Below are positions 34,441 to 42,197 of a stretch of DNA of 64,000 bases, piece by piece; within the stretch, counting starts at the first letter, position 1; every line of letters begins with the position of its first letter. Position numbers and translations under genes: made by a program. The stretch is taken from assembly GCF_000411255.1 (NCBI RefSeq), contig NZ_KE150413.1:2642580-2706579 (forward strand), read 5' to 3'. Source of the DNA: Paenibacillus sp. HGH0039. GTDB lineage: Bacteria; Bacillota; Bacilli; Paenibacillales; NBRC-103111. Below the pieces are notes generated by a model that worked only from the letters and a program-made list of their open reading frames with translations, was not told the DNA's origin and searched no databases.

Positions 34441-35397
34441 ATGACGGCAAAACCGATCTATGTGGAGCTCGACATTCAAACGGACATGGAAACGCTGTGG
34501 AAAGCGACTCAGACTCCGGAACTGCATCAGCAGTGGGATCTGCGCTTTACGGAGATTGCCTACCTGCCCCGAAGCGGGGATAGAGAGCCCCAGCGGTTTC
34601 ATTACCGGACAAGAATCGGCTTTGGAATGAATATCGCGGGAACGGGCGAAACGAAAACCAAAATGAACCTGCTGACCGGGGAACGCATGTCGGGCTTGAA
34701 GTTCGGCTCCCCCCAGCGGATCTCGCTGATCCGCAGCGGGAGCGGATACTGGAAGTATTCGCCCAAAGGCGGCGGTGTGACGTTTGCGACGCGCTATACG
34801 TACGATACACGCTTCGGAGCGGCGGGCCGCTGGTTCGACCGGTTCTTGTTCCGCCCGCTTTTCGGCTATGCGACCGCTTGGAGCTTTGACATGCTCCGCA
34901 TCTGGCTGGAAAAAGGCATTCCGCCTTCGGTCAGCATCCAGCGCGCCCTGATGCACTATGTCAGTGCGGGACTACTCGCACTGCTGTGGGTGTACCAGGG
35001 GCTGGTGCCAAAGCTGCTCTTCCCCGGGGGAGGCGAGATGGCCATCCTGCAGGCGGCCGGGTGGTTCCCCGGAGGCGAAAAGCCTGTACTCGCCCTGCTG
35101 GGCGCGGGCGAGATCGGCATCGGCCTGCTTGCGGCGGCGGCACACAGACAGGCGGGCGTGTACATCCTGCAGGCGGCGCTGCTGCTGATGCTGCCCGCAA
35201 TCGCCCTCGCCCGGAGCCCCCAGCTGCTGCAGGCGCCGTTTAATCCGCTGACCCTGAGCGGAGCGATGGCCGGCTTGTGCCTGCTGGCGTTCTGGTCGAG
35301 GCGGGAACTGCCGCAAGCCGGAAGATGCTTGCGCAAGCCGCGCTTCAATCACAAGGAAGGGGAACTGAAATGGCATCCATATACGAGCGGGCGTTAG
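34441..35397 (+). CDS. SRPBCC-like plus DoxX-like membrane fusion protein
   Basis: This 318-residue protein looks like two joined parts. Residues about 1-155 form a soluble SRPBCC-type domain (YVELDIQTDMETLWKATQTP, LHQQWDLRFTEI). Residues about 168-300 form four hydrophobic helices like the DoxX-like family (ALMHYVSAGLLALLWVYQGL, KPVLALLGAGEIGIGLLAAA). The first part may bind a hydrophobic ligand. The ATG follows GGAGGAGTGAAGA. The end overlaps the next gene by 28 bp, and DCC, DoxX-like and DUF4166 genes commonly travel together. Confidence 0.82.
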   Translation: MTAKPIYVELDIQTDMETLWKATQTPELHQQWDLRFTEIAYLPRSGDREPQRFHYRTRIGFGMNIAGTGETKTKMNLLTGERMSGLKFGSPQRISLIRSGSGYWKYSPKGGGVTFATRYTYDTRFGAAGRWFDRFLFRPLFGYATAWSFDMLRIWLEKGIPPSVSIQRALMHYVSAGLLALLWVYQGLVPKLLFPGGGEMAILQAAGWFPGGEKPVLALLGAGEIGIGLLAAAAHRQAGVYILQAALLLMLPAIALARSPQLLQAPFNPLTLSGAMAGLCLLAFWSRRELPQAGRCLRKPRFNHKEGELKWHPYTSGR

Positions 35398-36047
35398 GAG
35401 AGGAATTCGGCAGGCTGCATCCCCGCATCCGGGAGCGGTTCGGCTTCAGCAGCGGGGACGGCGTTGCTTCGATTGGCGAAGGCGTGATGCACCGCATCTG
35501 GGCCAGCAAGTGGACGGCCCTCCCGCTGCTGATCGGCACTTCGCGGCACATCATGTTTCCGGAGAGCGGCACCGAAATTCCTTTCACTATCGAAAATTTC
35601 GCCTACCGGGACGGCTACGGCCGGGAGACGGTAACCTGGAACCGGCACTTCACGTTCAGGTCCAGGGTCCGGCATTTCGACGCCACGATGATCTACAGCA
35701 GCCGGCGCCGGCGAATAGTCGATTACTTGGGGAACAAGCAGCATCTCGCTGTAGATCTTGAACTTGCGGCGGCTCCCAACGGCGGTATCCGTATCCGGTC
35801 GGGAGATCAGCGGTTTTATGAAGGCTGGCTCCAGTTTCCTTTTCCCGCAGGTTTGACGGGGACGGCCGAAGTATGCGAGTGGTTCGATGACGCCGAAGAC
35901 GCTTATAAAATTTCCGTAAATGTGAGCAATCCCGTCTTCGGTCCGGTCTTCGGCTATCAAGGAACGTTCCGGGCGCAGCTGGTGCCTTGCAGAATGACCG
36001 ATATTCCCGATCATGTAAAACCTCTGCGGGAAGAGATTCGGGAGTGA
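35370..36047 (+). CDS. DUF4166-family protein
   Basis: This 225-residue protein of unknown function matches the DUF4166 pattern: SIYERALGEEFGRLHPRIRE at the N-terminus, GEGVMHRIWASKW, then FPESGTEIPFTIENFAYRDG, TVTWNRHFTF and GPVFGYQGTFRAQL near the end. It has no signal peptide. ATG 35370 follows AAGGAAGGGG inside the end of the upstream gene, showing translational coupling with it. Confidence 0.85.
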   Translation: MASIYERALGEEFGRLHPRIRERFGFSSGDGVASIGEGVMHRIWASKWTALPLLIGTSRHIMFPESGTEIPFTIENFAYRDGYGRETVTWNRHFTFRSRVRHFDATMIYSSRRRRIVDYLGNKQHLAVDLELAAAPNGGIRIRSGDQRFYEGWLQFPFPAGLTGTAEVCEWFDDAEDAYKISVNVSNPVFGPVFGYQGTFRAQLVPCRMTDIPDHVKPLREEIRE

Positions 36048-36067
36048 GGGCATTTACATTAAATTTA

Positions 36068-36092
36068 CCCCGGCTAATACGGGGCTTTTTTT
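36068..36092 (+). terminator. Terminator after the DUF4166 gene
   Basis: CCCCG pairs with CGGGG around a 7-nt loop, followed by CTTTTTTT. Confidence 0.82.
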
Positions 36093-36337
36093 ATTCCAGC
36101 CTGAATTGGCGGGATTTGTGCTTCACATTCCATGTAAGCGTCAAGATAGTCCATTATTTAATGGCAAAAAATAAATTGATAGCGTTTTAAAAATCAAGTA
36201 CAATTAAGGCATCTTTTACCATTACATGGAAAGGAGGGTATCTATATCCAGTTTGGATCTATTGGAAGGAGATTTTCGCCAAATCACAGCTCTGACATGT
36301 TCATGCGGAGCCATACCAAAAGGAGATGATCATTTTG

Positions 36338-36871
36338 ATGAATTGGTTAAGAACAAATGTTTACGCTTCGGGTTTGCTGTTGTTGCTTCGTCTGTATGTT
36401 GGGTGGAAGTGGGCAAGTGCGGGGTGGGGCAAACTTACGGGAGGTTTCGATGCAAGCGGTTTTATGAAGGGCGCCATCGCGAAGCCGGTGATGGACAAGG
36501 CGACTAATGAGCTTGTGTATCCGACCTACCAGGCTTTTCTGGAAAATGTGGCGCTGCCGGGCGTTAAAGCGTTTAACATCTTGGTTCCCTGGGGTGAATT
36601 GCTGGTCGGTCTCGGTCTGATACTTGGCGGTCTGACGGCCGTAGCGGCCACGTTCGGATTGCTGATGAACTTTATGTATATGTTTGCGGGAACGGTGAGC
36701 TCGAATCCGTGGATGATCCTGCTCGGGTTTTTCGTGGCTGCCGCAGGGGCAAACGCAGGAAGATTCGGCCTTGATTATTACCTGCTTCCGTATTTAGCTT
36801 CTAAGGCGGGCCGGAAGAGAAAAGCGGTTGTTTTCGACAAGGATAACAAGCCGGCTTTTGAACACGGTTAA
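36338..36871 (+). CDS. DoxX-family membrane protein
   Basis: This 177-residue, four-helix membrane protein of the DoxX/TQO small-subunit type begins MNWLRTNVYASGLLLLLRLY. It carries the hallmark WGKLTGG and VPWGELLVGLGLILGGLTAV, and ends with a cytoplasmic basic tail (SKAGRKRKAVVFDKDNK). Relatives are linked to redox or thiosulfate metabolism, but the activity here is unknown. ATG 36338 has AGGAG 12 bp upstream; ATG 36326 lies directly against that site and is less likely. It has its own terminator and is monocistronic. Confidence 0.87.
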   Translation: MNWLRTNVYASGLLLLLRLYVGWKWASAGWGKLTGGFDASGFMKGAIAKPVMDKATNELVYPTYQAFLENVALPGVKAFNILVPWGELLVGLGLILGGLTAVAATFGLLMNFMYMFAGTVSSNPWMILLGFFVAAAGANAGRFGLDYYLLPYLASKAGRKRKAVVFDKDNKPAFEHG

Positions 36872-36910
36872 ATCTCTACGCTTTACGCAAGTTTACAAAC
36901 GGGTCTATTA

Positions 36911-36939
36911 GCCTTGCCTTAGCGGCAGGGCTTTTTTTT
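36911..36939 (+). terminator. Terminator after the DoxX gene
   Basis: GCC(T)TGCC pairs with GGCA(G)GGC, followed by eight T residues. Confidence 0.85.
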
Positions 36940-36940
36940 C

Positions 36941-37264
36941 TGTCCGGGATCGGGTTGGCCCACCTTAGAATGTGCGTCCTGAAACAAGAATAGGACTTAT
37001 TTAATACTTATTCCTATATTGTATCATATATTCTTGAAATTACCAGTTGCATCCAATTTAATCGCTGCCTAGCTAGATGTTTTCTTTTATTGAGAGAGAT
37101 TTGGCGGTTTTTGTCGGATATAAGGAGACTTTGTGGATGCTTGCGAATCAATTGACAGGCTGTAAACGTGTGGGGTACAATTTCTAAACAATAAAAGGCA
37201 GTCATAGCCATTAATGGAAGGATAGGTATGCTGATTATACAAAAGAAAGGCGGCTGTCCCGGTT
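36941..37264. other. Intergenic region before the E2-like gene
   Basis: About 320 bp without a gene. Its last third holds the sigma-A promoter listed at 37152-37181; the rest is AT-rich and shows no RNA motif I recognise. Confidence 0.5.
37152..37181 (+). promoter_or_regulatory. Sigma-A promoter at the left border of the biosynthetic region
   Basis: A consensus TTGACA (37152-37157) and TACAAT (37176-37181), 18 bp apart, lie about 84 bp upstream of the E2-like start. This is one of the best promoter matches in the window. Confidence 0.7.
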
Positions 37265-38116
37265 ATGAGTTTGGAAAAGGAGCGGGAGCATATGGAGAAA
37301 GGCGAGACAAGCCATACGGAATCGAAAGAAAAGCCTGTTCACGTTAGAAGCACCGGCATCCATCTGTCGGACAATCCTCCTACCCCGTTTGGTCAAACGG
37401 AAGCGGAGACAGTCGGCGAGGCGGAGGATTTTATCAAAGTCACGCCCGTCCGTCATACGATAGCCATGCGCACGCTGCAAAGCGTCCGGGAAATTCCCCA
37501 CGCCTTGACATCGATTGAGACGGATGTAACCGATCTGGTAAAGCTCCGGACGAAGCTTAAAGATGACTTTATGCGCCGGGAAGGCGTTAATCTAACTTAT
37601 CTGGCTTTTTTTATTCAAGCGGTCGTATCGGCCATCAAGGATTATCCGGTGATGAACTCCGTGTGGGCCGTCGATAAAATCATCATGAAGCGCAATGTCC
37701 ACATTTCCCTGCTTATCGGGACGGAAGATTCCGTCCTTGCCCCCGTTATCAAATTCGCGGACCAGAAAAGCGTCTCGGGGATCGCTCTGGAAATCGCAAG
37801 CCTTACGCAGAAAGCACGGACGGGCCGCCTCACTCTGGACGATATGCAGGACGGAACGTTCACGATCAACAACACGGGCGCATTCGGTTCCATTCTTTCC
37901 TCTCCGACTATCAATTACCCCCAGGCCGCTATTCTGACGATCGAATCGATTGTAAAAAGACCCCGGGTCGTCGACGAGATGATTGCCGTCCGATCCATGG
38001 CAAATCTCTGTCTCTCCAGCGATAACCGGATCCTCGAAGGCCGTGTGACCGGCCAATTCCTGCAGAGAGTCAAGGAAAATCTGGAGGCTTTCCATCCGGA
38101 GAACCAAATCTATTGA
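37265..38116 (+). CDS. Stand-alone E2 acyltransferase-domain protein, catalytic His replaced
   Basis: This 283-residue protein has the catalytic-domain fold of dihydrolipoamide acyltransferases (E2 of 2-oxo acid dehydrogenases): TPVRHTIAMRTLQSVREIPHA, DVTDLVKLRTKLKDDFMR, LTLDDMQDGTFTINNTGAFG and YPQAAILTIESIVKRPRV. It has no lipoyl domain and no E3-binding domain; residues 1-55 are a polar, probably disordered tail. The active-site motif HxxxDG appears as SDNRILEG, with Asn254 in place of His and Glu258 in place of Asp, so ordinary acyl transfer to CoA is doubtful. ATG 37292, behind AAGGAGCGGGAG, is an alternative start. It precedes the LuxR-type regulator and is probably co-transcribed with it. 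Confidence 0.82.
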   Translation: MSLEKEREHMEKGETSHTESKEKPVHVRSTGIHLSDNPPTPFGQTEAETVGEAEDFIKVTPVRHTIAMRTLQSVREIPHALTSIETDVTDLVKLRTKLKDDFMRREGVNLTYLAFFIQAVVSAIKDYPVMNSVWAVDKIIMKRNVHISLLIGTEDSVLAPVIKFADQKSVSGIALEIASLTQKARTGRLTLDDMQDGTFTINNTGAFGSILSSPTINYPQAAILTIESIVKRPRVVDEMIAVRSMANLCLSSDNRILEGRVTGQFLQRVKENLEAFHPENQIY

Positions 38117-38268
38117 GGCTCCGGCTTTCTATCCGTATGCTCACTACACTCCTGGTCAAGCCGTTCACGATACTCCACAAGACAAGGAGTTGATCCGCTA
38201 TGTCCTAGGACGGATGCAGAACAAGAGGATGGAACGGTTTAAAAATAAGAATCAAAAACGGAGAATGT

Positions 38269-38892
38269 GTGATGAGAGAGAAAAACAAGCCAATTCATGT
38301 CTTCATTGTGGATAACAGTTCCGGGAAAAATCCCGCGATTGCGGACTATCTCAGCCAGTCCGATCAGTTTCAGATTGCCGGAATCGACACGGGAATGAAA
38401 TCGGCGTCTTTTACTCACTTGGGCGTGCTGCCCGAACCGTTCGTTGTCGTTATGCTTATGAGTGACTCCCCGCATTGTGATATTTTATGGATCAAGAAAA
38501 TGAAAAAAACCTACGCGGATCTGCGGATCATCGTACTGTCCGAATACAATTACGTCCTGTTTTTCCATACGCTTATGGAAGCGGGAGTCAACAATATTCT
38601 GAATATGGATACGAAACCGGAACAGGTGGCTCAAGTGATCGAGTGCACACTAGACGGGCATTTCTTCCTGCCGTATTCTTTCTATCATTTGTTAAATCAT
38701 ATCTCGTCGGTATTCACGGAAGTGGAAATCCAGACGCTGGAGCTGATTGCCCTCGAGTATACCAACGCCCAGATGGCCAAGGAACTGAACGTGACCATAC
38801 GGACAGTAGAGAGTCGGCTGACCAAAATCTACGATAAGCTGGAGGTGTCTTCGCGTAGAGGCGCCGTAAAGAAAATTATGCAAATGAAGTGA
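38269..38892 (+). CDS. Atypical LuxR/NarL-type regulator with a degenerate receiver
   Basis: This 207-residue protein has a receiver-like N-terminal domain (IHVFIVDNSSGKNPAIADYL) and a LuxR HTH at about 150-205 (FTEVEIQTLELIALEYTNAQ, RTVESRLTKIYDKLEVSSR). The phosphoacceptor position of the PDVVLLD motif is occupied by Leu in EPFVVVMLMSDS. The switch Lys is also missing (NILNMDTKP). No histidine kinase gene is adjacent. It therefore probably responds to a ligand or protein rather than phosphorylation. It lies directly upstream of the 12-gene biosynthetic run and is the natural candidate for its activator. Confidence 0.85.
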   Translation: MMREKNKPIHVFIVDNSSGKNPAIADYLSQSDQFQIAGIDTGMKSASFTHLGVLPEPFVVVMLMSDSPHCDILWIKKMKKTYADLRIIVLSEYNYVLFFHTLMEAGVNNILNMDTKPEQVAQVIECTLDGHFFLPYSFYHLLNHISSVFTEVEIQTLELIALEYTNAQMAKELNVTIRTVESRLTKIYDKLEVSSRRGAVKKIMQMK

Positions 38893-38894
38893 GC

Positions 38895-38940
38895 AAAAAG
38901 GTTCCCCGCCGGGCTTTATCCGGTGCAGGGAGCCTTTTTT
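38895..38940 (+). terminator. Terminator between regulator and biosynthetic operon
   Basis: AAAAAGGTTCCC..CCGG pairs with CCGG..GGGAGCCTTTTTT. It isolates the operon promoter from regulator transcription. Confidence 0.82.
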
Positions 38941-38953
38941 GATGGAAACAAAA

Positions 38954-38980
38954 CCACATTTTTTATGTGGGTGACCACAT
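38954..38980. promoter_or_regulatory. CCACAT half-site array, probable activator operator of the biosynthetic operon
   Basis: An exact inverted repeat CCACAT-N5-ATGTGG (38954-38970) is followed by a third CCACAT at 38975-38980. The two direct copies start 21 bp apart, two helical turns. A good -10 (GATAAT, 39002-39007) follows, but the -35 position (about 38979-38984, ATTTTA) is poor and overlaps the third half-site. This geometry fits activation by the adjacent LuxR-type protein. Confidence 0.5.
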
Positions 38981-39148
38981 TTTAATTTCGGTAGGGGTAG
39001 TGATAATTTAAGGACAGCAATCCCTCTGAACACCCCGACTAAATGCGCAAAGGATGTGACGGGACCACGGCAAAAAGCCATGCGAGAACTCATCGCTTCG
39101 TTCAGCTGATGAATAGGCACACGAACTTGACGCTAAGTGGAGGTCTGT

Positions 39149-40708
39149 ATGTATCGTTCTGACGAACCTAAATTTCTGCATGATTATTTCTTGAAATTTG
39201 CCGAGAAAACCCCGGAATCCTTAGCTATTGTGCACCATTCCGAGAAGTGGACGTACGCCCGTCTGGCCGATAAATCCCGTGATTATGCGGAACGGCTGAA
39301 AATAGCCGGTCTGCGTACCGGAGACCGGGTCGTGCTCGAACTCGACCCGTCTGCGGAAGCGATTGCCGTTATGATTGCGTGCTCGATCCGGGGATTCGTT
39401 TTCATTCCCTTGAATCCCGACACTCCTCAGGAGCGGCTCGAATCCATCCTCACGCGCACGGGAGCCAGACTGCATATTCAAAAGGGCCGTTCCCGGAAGC
39501 TTTCGCCGCAAGCGGAAGCAGGGCAGGCCTACCTCGATGAAGGCCATTTGCTTGTGCCGGAAGTAAGCCAAGCTGCGGACGATCTTTCAACCGATTCCAA
39601 ACTGCTGGATACAAATCTCGTTTATCTCATTTTTACCTCGGGCACGACGGGTCAGCCCAAAGGCATCATGATGACGCACCGGGCGGTGGTGTCTTATTTC
39701 GACGGGATGAACGCCCAGTGCGCCCTGCCGCAGAACACGCGGGTCGGTTCGGTATCGTCCCTGCAGTTCGATTTCAGCCTGGTGGATATGGGGCTGGCAT
39801 TCGGCACAGGGGGAACCCTCGTCATCGTGCCCCGTTCGCTCATTTTCCAGCCCAGACGGTTTCTGGAGCATCTGCATCAGCAGCGGGTGGACTTGATGAG
39901 CGGCGTTCCTTCCATCTGGAAGAATGTCCTCGCTCATGAGCGCCAGCCTGTCGAAGACATTCATCTCCATTCGATCCTCTACGGGGGCGAGTACTGCTCG
40001 GCGCGGGATCTTCGCAAACTGCAGTCTCTGCTCGGCTTGAAGCGGATTATTAACTGTTTCGGGCAATCGGAATCCATTGCGTGTTCGTTTAAGGATTTAC
40101 CCCTTCCGCTCCCTGACACGGAATCGATCTCCGTCGGTTCGGGGATGCACAACACCGAAATGCTGCTCGTCGATGAAGCGGGCATTATCATTCGCGAGCC
40201 GGGAATCACCGGTGAAATTTATCTGCGGGGAGCTTGTCTGTTCTCAGGCTACTGGCTGGAGGAAGAATTGACGAGCAGCCGGCTGGTCCCTCATCCGGAA
40301 ACGCCCTGCACGGGAGAGAAAGTGTTCAAAACCGGAGACCTGGCGTACATGGACGAGAACGGCGAATTTTATTATGTCAGCCGGACCGATAACCAGGTCA
40401 AAATCATGGGCTACCGGGTCGAATTGGAGGAGGTGGAGAGAAGACTTCTTTCACATCCGAAGGTCGACGGCGTATGCCTGATTGTACACGAGGGGAACAA
40501 AACGGAGCTTCACGCTTTTATGGTCTTGACCGATCAGGAAAACACTCAAACCGTACAGCAGCAATTGCGGGCTTATTGCGCGGAAATGCTGCCGTCTTAC
40601 ATGATTCCTTCGCGTTTCAGCTTCCTCAAAGAATTCCCTCTCAACACAAACGGCAAAGTCGACCGGAAGGCGCTTAAAGCAATGCAGATTCCAACCCTAA
40701 CCCGTTAA
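39149..40708 (+). CDS. Stand-alone amino-acid adenylation enzyme (NRPS A domain)
   Basis: This protein of about 519 residues activates a carboxylic acid with ATP and loads it on a carrier protein. Core motifs are A3 (LIFTSGTTGQPKGIMMTH), A4 (FDFSLVDMGLAFGTGG), A5 (NCFGQSES), A7/A8 (FKTGDLAYMDENGEFYYVSR, VKIMGYRVELEEVE) and A10 (LNTNGKVDRKAL). The Asp of FDFS matches GrsA D235, so an alpha-amino acid is the likely substrate. A hand-made specificity code is approximately D-F-V-S-Y-G-C-A-C-K and matches none I recall. There is no condensation or thioesterase domain. ATG 39149 follows AAGTGGAGG; GTG 39137 is possible. The carrier protein gene begins 15 bp downstream. Confidence 0.92.
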   Translation: MYRSDEPKFLHDYFLKFAEKTPESLAIVHHSEKWTYARLADKSRDYAERLKIAGLRTGDRVVLELDPSAEAIAVMIACSIRGFVFIPLNPDTPQERLESILTRTGARLHIQKGRSRKLSPQAEAGQAYLDEGHLLVPEVSQAADDLSTDSKLLDTNLVYLIFTSGTTGQPKGIMMTHRAVVSYFDGMNAQCALPQNTRVGSVSSLQFDFSLVDMGLAFGTGGTLVIVPRSLIFQPRRFLEHLHQQRVDLMSGVPSIWKNVLAHERQPVEDIHLHSILYGGEYCSARDLRKLQSLLGLKRIINCFGQSESIACSFKDLPLPLPDTESISVGSGMHNTEMLLVDEAGIIIREPGITGEIYLRGACLFSGYWLEEELTSSRLVPHPETPCTGEKVFKTGDLAYMDENGEFYYVSRTDNQVKIMGYRVELEEVERRLLSHPKVDGVCLIVHEGNKTELHAFMVLTDQENTQTVQQQLRAYCAEMLPSYMIPSRFSFLKEFPLNTNGKVDRKALKAMQIPTLTR

Positions 40709-40722
40709 GGAGATGATGGATT

Positions 40723-40983
40723 GTGACTAAAGAAGACGTGTATGCAAAATTTGTGGAGCACATTCAAAAAACGAATCAGGTGGAAGACCTTCAGATCGAC
40801 GAGAACGATAATCTGCTGGAGCACGGTTATATCGACTCCTTGTCGATGGTGGATATGATTGTGTTTCTGGAGGAACAGGTCGGACGCGAAATCGTGATCG
40901 AAGATTATGATATCCGCAAGTTTTATACGCTGAAATCGATTTACGAAACCTTCTTCCAAGATCATCTGGTTTCCTCCAATTGA
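40723..40983 (+). CDS. Acyl/peptidyl carrier protein
   Basis: This 86-residue free-standing carrier has the phosphopantetheine attachment Ser39 in HGYIDSLSMV. The four-helix plan is evident (EDVYAKFVEHIQKTNQVEDL, VDMIVFLEEQVGREI, YTLKSIYETFFQDHL). The start is GTG with AGGAGATG upstream. It sits between the adenylation enzyme and P450 genes with gaps of 15 and 13 bp, so it is the probable dock for the activated amino acid during oxidation and later steps. Confidence 0.92.
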   Translation: MTKEDVYAKFVEHIQKTNQVEDLQIDENDNLLEHGYIDSLSMVDMIVFLEEQVGREIVIEDYDIRKFYTLKSIYETFFQDHLVSSN

Positions 40984-40996
40984 GGATGGTGATCTT

Positions 40997-42163
40997 ATGA
41001 GAAGCGAAGCGACTCCTCTCGTCATTGATTATATGTCCACCGAGTTCCGGCAGGATCCTTGGCCGCTGTATACCGCTTTAAGACAGGAGGAGCCGATTCA
41101 CTGGTCGGAAAAACAGCAGTGCTACTTCCTCAGCAAGTTTAAACATATCAAGCAGATCCTGCTCGATACGGAAAACTTTACGGTCGAGCATCCGTTCCGG
41201 ACGACCCGTCATCTGTTCGGCTCCACGATCATTGATATGGACGGCAAGAAGCACAGCGAAAGACGCCCGATCATGAGCAACCAGTTCAAACCCAGCGCGA
41301 TGCAAAAAGGGATGGAAGACGCCGTCAGGCAGGTCATTAAGCGGATTGTAGACGGAATTCCTTCCGGCCGTGAGGTCGATTTTATCCAAGAAGTCGCGAT
41401 TCCCATTCCGATGACCATCATCATGGAAGCAATCGGCCTGCCGGCGGAGGATGCCATGTGGGTCTATCACAAGATGCGGCCGATTATTATCCATCTGGAT
41501 AATCCCAAAAGCCATTTTCAGGCCGCCCTGGAAGCGAGCGATGAACTGTACGCTTACATCGAGAACTTCGTGCGTGGCGGAACTTCCCGGGGTATGATCG
41601 CCCATTTCCGGGCGGCTGTGGAGAAGGGGCAGTGGACTCAGGAAGATATGAACCGGCACATTCTGCTTCTGCTGTCCGCCGGTTCCGAGACGACGGCCTG
41701 CTCTATTGCCAATATCATGGCCATTCTGCTGGACAAACCGGAAGAGCTGGCGCGCGTGATGGAGGATGGCGAGTATCTGAAGTCTGCTGTTCAGGAAAGC
41801 CTGCGCTGGCAGCCTCCTCTTCATACGACGACCCGGATATGCAAAAAAGATTATGAGCTGGACGGGGTTGTCATCCCGAAAGGGAAGTTTGTTATCCTTC
41901 TTCTGGCCAGCGCCAACCGGGATGAGGAAATGTACGATAATCCGGCCCAGTGGATTCCTTCCCGCAAAGAAAAAGCGAATTTATCGTTCTCAATGGGCTC
42001 CCACAATTGCCTTGGGTTTAACCTGGCGAAGCTGGAGCTTGAGGAAACGTTCCTGCAGTTGTTCAACCGGTTCAGCGGAGTAAAGCTTGCCCAAAAGGAG
42101 CGTCCTGTCATTCAAGGACAAACTTTCCGTATACCGCAGAAGCTTCTGCTTACCTTTTCGTAA
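40997..42163 (+). CDS. Cytochrome P450
   Basis: This 388-residue soluble P450 has the I-helix oxygen-activation motif LLLLSAGSETTACS, the ExxR motif in VQESLRWQPPLHTTTR and the heme loop FSMGSHNCLGFNLAKLE with Cys338 as the iron ligand. Small P450s next to an A-enzyme and carrier protein commonly hydroxylate the beta carbon of a tethered amino acid; that role is inferred. No ferredoxin gene is in the cluster, so electrons must come from elsewhere. A GAGGATGGTGAT ribosome binding site precedes the ATG. Confidence 0.93.
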   Translation: MRSEATPLVIDYMSTEFRQDPWPLYTALRQEEPIHWSEKQQCYFLSKFKHIKQILLDTENFTVEHPFRTTRHLFGSTIIDMDGKKHSERRPIMSNQFKPSAMQKGMEDAVRQVIKRIVDGIPSGREVDFIQEVAIPIPMTIIMEAIGLPAEDAMWVYHKMRPIIIHLDNPKSHFQAALEASDELYAYIENFVRGGTSRGMIAHFRAAVEKGQWTQEDMNRHILLLLSAGSETTACSIANIMAILLDKPEELARVMEDGEYLKSAVQESLRWQPPLHTTTRICKKDYELDGVVIPKGKFVILLLASANRDEEMYDNPAQWIPSRKEKANLSFSMGSHNCLGFNLAKLELEETFLQLFNRFSGVKLAQKERPVIQGQTFRIPQKLLLTFS

Positions 42164-42197
42164 AGCAGGATGCGATAGAGAAGAAACGAGGTTAGCT

